Notes under the pieces: model-generated
The model's input: the letters and a program-made list of their open reading frames with translations, nothing else
The model's database searches: none
Told to the model about the DNA's origin: nothing
Made by a program: the position numbers and the translations under genes
Part shown: positions 1 to 5,003 of the stretch, piece by piece
Layout: each line of letters begins with the position of its first letter
Position numbering within the stretch: the first letter of the stretch is position 1
NCBI GenBank assembly: GCA_005880525.1
Contig: VBFW01000223.1
Coordinates: 1 to 5,384, forward strand
Length of the DNA: 5,384 nucleotides
Direction of reading: 5' to 3'
Source of the DNA: Chloroflexota bacterium
Lineage (GTDB): Bacteria; Chloroflexota; Dormibacteria; Dormibacterales; Dormibacteraceae

Positions 1-1419
1 GCCGTCCTGCGCCCAGCGCGTGTGATACACGCCCTCGCGATCGGTGCGGCGATAGGTATGCGAGCCGAAGTAGTCGCGCAGCCCCTGGATGAGGTTGGCT
101 GGTCCGCGCGCCCGGCGATAGCCGTCGTAGTACGCCAGGGACGACGCGAATGCCGGGATCGGCACGCCTGCGTCGACAGCGTGCTTCACGACGCGCCGCC
201 ACGCTCCCTGCGAGGAGGCGAGCGCGTCCTCGAAAAATGGCGCGAGCATCAGGTTGGCGAGCTCGGGCTGCTCCGCGTATGCGTCGCGGATGCGATTCAG
301 GAACTTGGCTCGGATGATGCAGCCGCCACGCCAGATGGTCGCGAGCGACCCGAGGTCGAGGCTCCATCGATACTCTTTCGATCCGGCGGCCAGGTGCTCG
401 AAGCCCTGCGCGTACGCGACGATCTTGGCGGCATACAGCGCCTCGCGCATGTCGTCGACCAGCGACGCCCGTTCTGACGCTGTGACGTTGCCGCGACTCG
501 GACCCGCCAGGATCGACGAAGCGGTCACGCGCTCGCGCTTCTGGCTCGAAAGCATCCGCGCGAACACGGCCTCGGTGATCCCGGTGAGGGGCACGCCGAG
601 CTCGAGCGCGGACTGGCTCGTCCACCGGCCCGTCCCCTTCTGCTCAGCTTCGTCCTCGATCTGATCGACGAGCGCGGCCCCCGCGCCGTCATCGCGCTTG
701 GCGAGTACGTTGGCGGTGATCTCGATGAGGTACGACTGCAGCTCGCCTTCGTTCCATTCACGGAAGATCGCGGCGAGCTCGTTCGCGTCGAGGCCAAGCG
801 CCTCACGGAGGAAGTCGTAGCTCTCGGCGATGAGCTGGATGTCGGCGTACTCGATCCCGTTGTGAACCATCTTCACGAAATGGCCCGCGCCGTCAGGACC
901 GATGTAGGCGCAGCACGGTACGCCGTCCACCTTGGCGGAGATCGCCTTGAGCAACTCTTCGACCCGGTCGTACGACTCGCGCGGCCCACCGGGCATGAGG
1001 CTGGGTCCTCGCAGCGCGCCCTCCTCCCCGCCTGAAACGCCCATGCCCAGGAACCCGAGGCCGCGCTGCGCGGCCACGGCCGCGCGGCGCCGTGTGTCGT
1101 GAAACAGCGAGTTGCCGCCGTCGATGAGCGTATCGCCGGGCTTCAAGATCAGCGACAACGCGTCGATCGCTTCATCGACCGGTGCTCCGGCCTTGACCAT
1201 GATGAGAATCGCACGTGGTGGCCGCAGCGCCTTCGTCAACTCTTCCAAAGTGAACGCGGGACGGAAATCGCCGTCGCCCGCGTACGCAGACATGAACTCG
1301 TCGGTCCGCGTTCGGGTGCGGTTGTAAACCGCGACGCTTGCGCCGTGGGAGGCGAGATTGCGCGCGAGGTTCATGCCCATCGTCGCCAGTCCCACCACGC
1401 CGATTGCCTGCTCTGCCAT
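1..1419 (-). CDS. gnd: 6-phosphogluconate dehydrogenase, decarboxylating (3' end at window edge)
   Basis: This enzyme oxidatively decarboxylates 6-phosphogluconate to ribulose 5-phosphate and makes NADPH in the cytosolic oxidative pentose phosphate pathway. I translated 473 codons in frame to the window edge without a stop. The usual family length is about 470, so only a few C-terminal residues can be missing. The N-terminal Rossmann fold has GLATMGMNLARN (10-21), and NRT at 33-35 after the second strand is typical of NADP+ use. The substrate loop is GVSGGEEGALRGPSLMPGG (127-145). The catalytic stretch KMVHNGIEYADIQLIAE (183-199) carries the Lys183/Glu190 pair known from the sheep enzyme. KGTGRWTSQ (261-269), IWRGGCIIRAKFLNRI (362-377) and RDYFGSHTY (448-456) complete the C-terminal domain. 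The ATG at 1417-1419 follows an in-frame TAG three codons upstream, so no longer form is possible. No clear Shine-Dalgarno precedes it. It is the long dimeric type and is transcribed divergently from the sigma gene. Confidence 0.97.
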   Translation of the reverse strand, partial: MAEQAIGVVGLATMGMNLARNLASHGASVAVYNRTRTRTDEFMSAYAGDGDFRPAFTLEELTKALRPPRAILIMVKAGAPVDEAIDALSLILKPGDTLIDGGNSLFHDTRRRAAVAAQRGLGFLGMGVSGGEEGALRGPSLMPGGPRESYDRVEELLKAISAKVDGVPCCAYIGPDGAGHFVKMVHNGIEYADIQLIAESYDFLREALGLDANELAAIFREWNEGELQSYLIEITANVLAKRDDGAGAALVDQIEDEAEQKGTGRWTSQSALELGVPLTGITEAVFARMLSSQKRERVTASSILAGPSRGNVTASERASLVDDMREALYAAKIVAYAQGFEHLAAGSKEYRWSLDLGSLATIWRGGCIIRAKFLNRIRDAYAEQPELANLMLAPFFEDALASSQGAWRRVVKHAVDAGVPIPAFASSLAYYDGYRRARGPANLIQGLRDYFGSHTYRRTDREGVYHTRWAQDG

Positions 1420-1430
1420 CGAGCGCTACG

Positions 1431-1459
1431 AGTGTAGAGGCGAATCGGGATGCAGGTAA
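1431..1459 (-). promoter_or_regulatory. Candidate gnd promoter (near-leaderless)
   Basis: On the minus strand TACACT (1436-1431) is a -10-like hexamer with the conserved TA and final T. A weak -35-like TTACCT (1459-1454) lies 17 bases upstream of it. The hexamer ends 11 bases before the gnd ATG. Transcription would therefore start only a few bases before the start codon, which fits the lack of a Shine-Dalgarno site. The matches are partial (4/6 and 3/6), so this is a candidate only. Confidence 0.3.
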
Positions 1460-1475
1460 CTCCGGGCCGTAACCT
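1447..1475 (+). promoter_or_regulatory. Candidate promoter of the ECF sigma gene
   Basis: Two readings are possible in this short region. TAACCT (1470-1475) has the TA...T frame of a -10 hexamer and ends 11 bases before the ATG at 1487, again suggesting a near-leaderless transcript, but no -35 match lies at the usual distance. Alternatively GGGAT (1447-1451), 16 bases, then CGT (1468-1470) resembles the GGGAAT/CGTT type of promoter recognised by some ECF sigma factors, which would allow autoregulation. Both matches are weak. Confidence 0.25.
1454..1475. repeat. Imperfect inverted repeat in the divergent promoter region
   Basis: AGGTAAC (1454-1460) and GTAACCT (1469-1475) form an inverted repeat with six of seven pairs matching and an 8-base spacer. 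It covers the candidate gnd -35 and the candidate sigma -10, so it sits where an operator controlling both directions could lie. GTAAC also occurs as a direct repeat 13 bases apart within the same element. The repeat is short and may be chance. Confidence 0.3.
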
Positions 1476-1486
1476 CTGGCAGAACC

Positions 1487-2089
1487 ATGGGGGCGGACGG
1501 GGAGGCCACCAGCGCTGTATCGCGTCCGGGCAACCGCGACGACTTCGATCGTCTTTACCGCGAGAACTACCCGCGGCTCCTCAGGACGCTGTACGCGATC
1601 ACCGGCGATGCGGCCGCGGCTGAGGACTGCGTGCAGGAGGCCTTCGTCAAGGCGTGGCGTGCCTGGCCGCGTTTCCGGCCCGAGCGTGCTCCAGAAGGGT
1701 GGCTCCACCAGATCGCCGTCAACACCGCGATCTCCTACCGTCGGCGCGCGAAGCTGCGGTCGGTCGGCGAGATTCTCCGACGCCTGGGTCGGCCCGGTGC
1801 CGGCACCGATCCCGGCGATGCCGCGACCAGGTCGGACGTCGTCACAGCGCTGGCCGGGCTGCCCCCGCGCGTGGCCGCGGATTTCGTGCTCCGCTATCAC
1901 CATGGCTACAACAACCGCGAGATCGCCCGCCTGGAGGGCGTCTCCGAACGCACGGTCGGCGCGCGCTTGGCCCAGGCTCGCGATGAGCTGAGCCGCCGGC
2001 TGGGGCCGGGCTGGCGCGGCGAGCTTCCGACTTCGGAGACCGCGGGCGTTCATTTTCCACGTGAGCGAAGTGGAGTCAGGGATGCCTGA
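1487..2089 (+). CDS. RNA polymerase ECF-type sigma factor (sigma-70 family)
   Basis: This 200-residue protein has the two-domain layout of extracytoplasmic-function sigma factors, which direct RNA polymerase to a small regulon in response to an envelope or stress signal. Sigma region 2 spans about residues 20-88: FDRLYRENYPRLLRTL (20-35), the AEDCVQEAFVKAWRAW stretch (45-60) with the conserved D-x-x-Q-E-x-F core, and GWLHQIAVNTAISYRRR (71-87). Region 4 spans about 117-172: LAGLPPRVAADFVLRY (122-137), then the helix-turn-helix REIARLEGVSERTVGARL (144-161) that reads the -35 element. There is no region 3 and no SnoaL-like C-terminal domain, only about 28 extra residues. The ATG at 1487 has no good Shine-Dalgarno, and leaderless translation is possible. 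The 3' end overlaps the next gene by 8 bases, so the two are probably co-translated. The exact ECF group and regulon cannot be told from the sequence. Confidence 0.93.
   Translation: MGADGEATSAVSRPGNRDDFDRLYRENYPRLLRTLYAITGDAAAAEDCVQEAFVKAWRAWPRFRPERAPEGWLHQIAVNTAISYRRRAKLRSVGEILRRLGRPGAGTDPGDAATRSDVVTALAGLPPRVAADFVLRYHHGYNNREIARLEGVSERTVGARLAQARDELSRRLGPGWRGELPTSETAGVHFPRERSGVRDA
2072..2075 (+). promoter_or_regulatory. Shine-Dalgarno site that sets the start at 2082
   Basis: GGAG lies six bases before the ATG at 2082, inside the end of the sigma gene. The in-frame GTG at 2061 has no such site. This favours the ATG start and an 8-base overlap (ATGCCTGA) with the sigma stop codon. Confidence 0.65.
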
Positions 2090-2624
2090 TCGCGAGCTGC
2101 CCGAGAACATCCGCCGGCAGCTGTCGGCAGGGCTGGACGGCGGAGTCCCGCTGGTCGCGCCCCTGCCCTCGCAGGCTCGGTTCGCAGCGCTTCACGGCGC
2201 GACGCCGTCGCCGCGCTGGAGGCTGCGCGCGCTCACGGTGGCCGTGGCCGCGGCGGGCATCGTCGTCGTTGCGCTTGCGGGCCCGCCTCAGCCACGCGAA
2301 TGGGTCGTGCAAACCGTGAACGGCATCAGCAGGCAGGTGGGCGTCCCGGCAGGCTCTGTTACGCCGTCGCCAAAGGAACAGTCGACGACATCGGATCAGC
2401 GGGAGCGGAGCGAACCGAGCGAATCGCCGGAAACACACGAGACGCCGGGCGAGTCGCCGGAGCCGGCCCAGTCGCCCGAGGCGGAGGAGTCGCCCGACGG
2501 GGACGACGCGCCTCAGAGCGGACCGGCCCAGCCGCAAGCATCTCCCACCCCGGGGCCCAGCGATGGGGGCGGGGACGGTGGCGGCGATCACTCGCCGGAG
2601 CCGTCTCCTTCGAGCGGTGACTAG
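2082..2624 (+). CDS. Single-pass membrane protein with Pro/Ser/Glu-rich tail, candidate anti-sigma factor
   Basis: I do not recognise a named family. The 180-residue protein has three parts. The first is a cytoplasmic N-terminus (about 1-47) containing DRELPENIRRQLSAGL (3-18). The second is one hydrophobic segment, LTVAVAAAGIVVVALAG (51-67), preceded by basic residues (RWRLR, 45-49), which predicts an inside N-terminus. The third is an outside region: REWVVQTVNGISRQVGV (72-88), then a low-complexity tail (about 94-180) with repeated SPE/ESPE units, Gly/Asp runs and the ending SSGD. Its position, overlapping the sigma gene and with its own Shine-Dalgarno site, is the classic anti-sigma arrangement. 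However, it has no cysteine, so the H-x3-C-x2-C zinc motif of ZAS anti-sigma factors is absent, and the cytoplasmic part is short. The anti-sigma role is inferred from context. It could instead be a surface-stalk protein co-expressed with the sigma factor. A longer form from GTG 2061 is possible but less likely. Confidence 0.75.
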   Translation: MPDRELPENIRRQLSAGLDGGVPLVAPLPSQARFAALHGATPSPRWRLRALTVAVAAAGIVVVALAGPPQPREWVVQTVNGISRQVGVPAGSVTPSPKEQSTTSDQRERSEPSESPETHETPGESPEPAQSPEAEESPDGDDAPQSGPAQPQASPTPGPSDGGGDGGGDHSPEPSPSSGD

Positions 2625-2667
2625 CGGTTCCGACTCGCGCGGGGTCGGGCGTTGATATGCCGCAGGG

Positions 2668-2685
2668 GGCGCCGTAGACGGCGCC
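2668..2685 (+). other. GC-rich stem-loop upstream of the secreted protein gene
   Basis: GGCGCCGT (2668-2675) and ACGGCGCC (2678-2685) are perfectly complementary. This forms a strong hairpin of at least 7 G/C pairs with a TAGA loop. The following bases, GAATAAAGACC, hold no T-run, so it is a poor intrinsic terminator. It ends 12 bases before the Shine-Dalgarno run of the next gene. It may stabilise or separate messages between the membrane-protein gene and the secreted-protein gene. A TTGATA hexamer at 2652-2657 lies just upstream but lacks a good -10 partner. The rest of the 84-base gap shows nothing else. Confidence 0.5.
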
Positions 2686-2697
2686 GAATAAAGACCT

Positions 2698-2704
2698 AGG
2701 GGGG
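2698..2704 (+). promoter_or_regulatory. Strong Shine-Dalgarno run for the secreted acidic protein
   Basis: AGGGGGG lies four bases before the ATG at 2709 and can pair with the 16S tail with one G-U wobble. It is the strongest ribosome site in the plus-strand cluster. It suggests that this small protein is translated independently and perhaps at a high level. Confidence 0.6.
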
Positions 2705-2708
2705 AACA

Positions 2709-3068
2709 ATGCGAAGGTCTCTCTTCAGAGCGATCACGGTTGCCGCGGGCGCGATGCTCGTGGCCGCGCTGGGCGTGTCGGCGCACGCGCAGATCTCGAA
2801 CGCGCTCACCAGGGCCGTGGTGCACGGCCAGGCCATCACATTGCACACCGAGAAGTCCGAGGTCGCCACCGAGGCGCGGGATGCTGAGCCGGAAGAGGTC
2901 CCGGAGCAGAACGAGCCCGCGGAGCCGGCCGAGGCGCCGGAGGCCCCGGAGCCACAAGAGGCTGACGTCGACAACAACGACGAGCAGGGCGACAACAACG
3001 ACGACCAGGGCGACCACGACAACGGGCAATCCGGCGGCGGCGACGACAGCAGTGACAGCGGCGATTAG
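2709..3068 (+). CDS. Small secreted acidic low-complexity protein, function unknown
   Basis: I do not recognise the family. This 119-residue protein begins with a textbook Sec signal peptide: basic MRRSLFR, a hydrophobic core AITVAAGAMLVAALGVSA (8-25), and an AHA-Q cleavage site after residue 27. The mature part is about 92 residues and cysteine-free. It begins QISNALTRAVVHGQAITLH (28-46), the only stretch that looks able to fold. It continues as a Pro/Glu/Ala stretch (about 60-85, PAEPAEAPEAPEPQ) and ends as an Asp/Asn/Gly tail (86-119) containing DNNDEQG and DNNDDQG. The mature protein is strongly acidic, so it could bind cations or interact with the wall, but this is inference. It lies downstream of the sigma and membrane-protein genes in the same orientation, with its own strong ribosome site. 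Its tail resembles that of the membrane protein in composition, and both end in SGD. A perfect palindrome follows the stop. Confidence 0.78.
   Translation: MRRSLFRAITVAAGAMLVAALGVSAHAQISNALTRAVVHGQAITLHTEKSEVATEARDAEPEEVPEQNEPAEPAEAPEAPEPQEADVDNNDEQGDNNDDQGDHDNGQSGGGDDSSDSGD
2970..3011 (+). repeat. Tandem 21-bp coding repeat (two copies)
   Basis: Two adjacent 21-base units (2970-2990 and 2991-3011) differ at one base, GAG versus GAC, and encode DNNDEQG and DNNDDQG. A degenerate third unit follows (3012-3029, DHDNGQ). The near-identity at DNA level points to recent duplication or slippage that lengthened the acidic tail. Confidence 0.8.
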
Positions 3069-3093
3069 CTGACCCGGCTCTCTACCACACCCT

Positions 3094-3127
3094 GAGGGAT
3101 CGGGCTCGAGCCCGATCCCTCTTCCTT
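3094..3127. terminator. Palindromic terminator between convergent genes
   Basis: The 14-base arms GAGGGATCGGGCTC (3094-3107) and GAGCCCGATCCCTC (3108-3121) are perfectly complementary with no spacer. In RNA this gives a long G/C-rich stem with a tight loop. On the plus strand it is followed by the pyrimidine run ending TTCCTT (3122-3127), giving a weak U-rich tail. It lies 25 bases after the secreted-protein stop and 17 bases before the convergent phosphoesterase stop. It probably ends plus-strand transcription and perhaps both directions. The minus side has no T-run, so termination there is less certain. Confidence 0.8.
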
Positions 3128-3138
3128 GCACGGGGCAG

Positions 3139-3954
3139 CTAGCCGATCAGGTCATTCATCGGCCGCGCGGTCGCGGCATTTGCCAGGCGCGGCACTCCAA
3201 GGATGTCCTCGATGGTCGCGAGCAGCGAATAGTGGTCGTATTCGGCAGCGCTCACCCGATGCTTCACGTCGGGCCGCAGCACCAGCATGAGCACTCGGTT
3301 GTCGGCGCCACCGCTGTCCTCGTCCCATGTGATGAACAGCACGGCGTCCGCCCGCCATGCGTGCGAGCTGGTGATCATGCCGACTGTCTGCCGCAGCCAG
3401 TTGTCACCGGCCGCAGTCGAGCAGTCGTGCTGGTCGTGGCAGCTGTCAGGGCCGATCCAGGAAAAGCGCGTCGAGGTGGTCTGCAGGTCCAGCGAGAGCT
3501 CGCTGAACGGAACCGCATTGCTGGGGCAGCGCCCGCCGTAGTACGCGAATGGGTCGTGGTCACCGTTGAACGGCTTCGGGCTGTCGAAGCAGCGGCCCGG
3601 GACGAGTCCCTCCATGTACGCGCGCCACCTGATGTCCGCCGAGGTCATCTGGTGGCCGATGTCCTCAGGCGGCAGCGCGCGGTAGGTGTCTTCGCTGATG
3701 CCCCACGTCTGTCCCGATGTGATCGCGAGGTAATTCGGCACGCTCGGGTGCGTGATCGCGTGGTAGTTCGTCGCCACGCCCGCCTGCTTCTCCAGCTCCG
3801 CCGTGTAGGCGCCCTGCAGCGCCTCCTCGTACGAATGGTTCTCCATCACGATGACGAACACACGCTTCGCCTCCACGATCGGAGGCAGCGAAGTACGCGT
3901 GCAGGCGCAGATCAGCGTCAGCGCCACGAGCGCCATGGCGATCCAGCGGCTCAC
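3139..3954 (-). CDS. Secreted phosphoesterase / acid phosphatase-like lipoprotein
   Basis: This 271-residue protein resembles the phosphoesterase superfamily that includes bacterial phospholipase C and AcpA-type acid phosphatases, metal-dependent hydrolases of phosphate esters. The N-terminus MSRWIAMALVALTLICAC is a short signal with a lipobox-like ICAC, predicting lipidation at Cys18 and anchoring outside the membrane. Family motifs in order are VIVMENHSYEE (34-44, metal-ligand Glu-Asn), THPSVPNYLAITSG (68-81, the conserved Pro-Asn-Tyr segment), GPDSCHDQHDC (168-178), ITWDEDSGG (208-216, acidic metal ligands) and YDHYSLLATIEDILG (239-253, His ligand). Four later cysteines (122, 143, 172, 178) could form two disulfides. 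The GTG start overlaps the modC stop as GTGA with no clear Shine-Dalgarno, so translation probably depends on coupling. An ATG at codon 7 is a weaker alternative because it loses Arg3. The substrate cannot be told. A secreted phosphatase is not a usual partner of a molybdate importer. Confidence 0.87.
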   Translation of the reverse strand: MSRWIAMALVALTLICACTRTSLPPIVEAKRVFVIVMENHSYEEALQGAYTAELEKQAGVATNYHAITHPSVPNYLAITSGQTWGISEDTYRALPPEDIGHQMTSADIRWRAYMEGLVPGRCFDSPKPFNGDHDPFAYYGGRCPSNAVPFSELSLDLQTTSTRFSWIGPDSCHDQHDCSTAAGDNWLRQTVGMITSSHAWRADAVLFITWDEDSGGADNRVLMLVLRPDVKHRVSAAEYDHYSLLATIEDILGVPRLANAATARPMNDLIG

Positions 3955-5003
3955 GCCGGATAAACGCCTACGTCAGTCGCTTTGAACGAAAGCCAGACCT
4001 CGCTGCCTTCGGCGAGGCGCAGCTCGGCCAGCGAAGCCGGCGTGATCTCGGCGACCACCGGAACCGGTCCGATCACGCGCACGCGCGCCCTGTCCCCAGC
4101 GATCTCGATCGCATCAGCACGCCCCTGCCAGACGTTGCGCGGGCTCCCTTCGGGGCGCTGGCGGTGCAGCGCCACCGCGCGAGGATGAATGACCGCGAAC
4201 ACCTCGCCTGAGGTCGCGCCTGCAGCGGCTACGACATGCCCGCCGTCCGTTCTGACCGACCCGTGCTCGGCGACGCCCCGGAGCAGGTTCACGCCTACCA
4301 GGTCGGCCACGTACGCGGACCGCGGGCGCTCGGTCACCTCGGCCGGCGTGCCTTCCTGCACGAGCTTTCCGTTCTCGATGACCACCAGCCGGTCCGCAAG
4401 CGCCACCGCCTCGAGCGGGTCGTGCGTAACCAGGAGCCGCACGCCGTCGAACGAGGCCAGGTGGCGCTTCAGGTCGCGCCGCACCTCGGTGCGGGCGCTC
4501 GCATCGAGCGCGGCCATCGGCTCGTCCAGCAGGAGCAGTCGAGGGTCGGGCGCAAGAGCCCGAGCCAGCGCGGCTCGCTGCCGCTGGCCGCCTGACAGCT
4601 GGCTGGGGCGTGCGGAAGCGAGCTCCTGCAGCCCGACACGCTCGAGCCAGCGGGTAGCCCTTTGCCGCGCCACGCCCGAGCCGGCGCCGCGCGCGCTGAC
4701 ACCGAATGCGACGTTGTCGAGGACGCTCATGTGCGGAAACAGCAGGTAGTCCTGGAAGACGAACCCGATCGGGCGCTTCTCGGTCGGAACGTACGTCCCG
4801 GTGGCGCTGTCCTCGAGCACCGCGCCGTCCAGATGGACATGGCCGCGGCTGACCGGGATGAGTCCGGCCAGCGCCCGCAGGAGCGTCGTCTTGCCCGCGC
4901 CGTTTGGCCCGAGCAGCGCCACGACCTCTCCGGCTCGGATCTCGAGCGCGATGTCGAGGTCCAGGGCACCAAGCTGCAGCTGCACCGCGGCCTCCAGCGT
5001 CAC
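3951..5003 (-). CDS. modC: Molybdate ABC transporter ATP-binding protein
   Basis: This is the ATPase that powers oxyanion import through ModB at the cytoplasmic membrane face. Numbered from the upstream GTG at 5018, it shows Walker A GPNGAGKTT (37-45), the Q-loop FVFQDYLLFPHMSVLDNVAFG region (86-106), signature LSGGQRQRAALARALA (141-156), Walker B LLLLDEP (161-167) and H-loop LLVTHD (195-200), so all catalytic residues are present. The C-terminal part (about 292-353) fits a single Mop/TOBE oxyanion-binding domain: ADAIEIAGDRARVRVIG, then EGSEVWLSFKATDVGVYP. I chose the GTG at 5003-5001 because it overlaps the modB stop as GTGA and gives VTLEAAVQL, where ModC proteins usually begin. The GTG at 5018 would add five residues and a 19-base overlap. 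The assignment to molybdate rather than sulfate or another oxyanion rests mainly on the neighbouring ModB; tungstate cannot be excluded. Confidence 0.9.
   Translation of the reverse strand: MTLEAAVQLQLGALDLDIALEIRAGEVVALLGPNGAGKTTLLRALAGLIPVSRGHVHLDGAVLEDSATGTYVPTEKRPIGFVFQDYLLFPHMSVLDNVAFGVSARGAGSGVARQRATRWLERVGLQELASARPSQLSGGQRQRAALARALAPDPRLLLLDEPMAALDASARTEVRRDLKRHLASFDGVRLLVTHDPLEAVALADRLVVIENGKLVQEGTPAEVTERPRSAYVADLVGVNLLRGVAEHGSVRTDGGHVVAAAGATSGEVFAVIHPRAVALHRQRPEGSPRNVWQGRADAIEIAGDRARVRVIGPVPVVAEITPASLAELRLAEGSEVWLSFKATDVGVYPA

Noticed and set aside
2061..2081. GTG at 2061 as start of the candidate anti-sigma gene
   Set aside because: No Shine-Dalgarno site precedes it, while GGAG at 2072-2075 is well spaced for the ATG at 2082.
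1172..2110. Minus-strand open frame of 312 codons crossing the gnd start and the sigma gene
   Set aside because: It overlaps clear gnd and ECF sigma coding sequence and shows no recognisable domain; long shadow frames are common at this GC content.
2082..2624. Zinc-binding (ZAS) anti-sigma factor
   Set aside because: The protein contains no cysteine, so the H-x3-C-x2-C motif cannot be present.
2652..2680. Promoter for the secreted protein gene (TTGATA plus TAGACG, 17-base spacing)
   Set aside because: The -35 match is good, but the -10 match is only 3/6 and lies within the hairpin; not enough to call a promoter.
2076..3131. Long minus-strand open frame (351 codons) antisense to the membrane and secreted protein genes
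   Set aside because: The translation is Arg/Val/Leu low complexity with no family motif. It is the expected shadow of the SPE-rich and Asp/Asn-rich plus-strand codons, and the plus-strand genes have a signal peptide, a membrane segment and ribosome sites.
3232..3963. Plus-strand open frame of 243 codons opposite the phosphoesterase
   Set aside because: The minus strand has lipobox and phosphoesterase motifs in order, whereas the plus frame is His/Arg/Val-rich without any domain.
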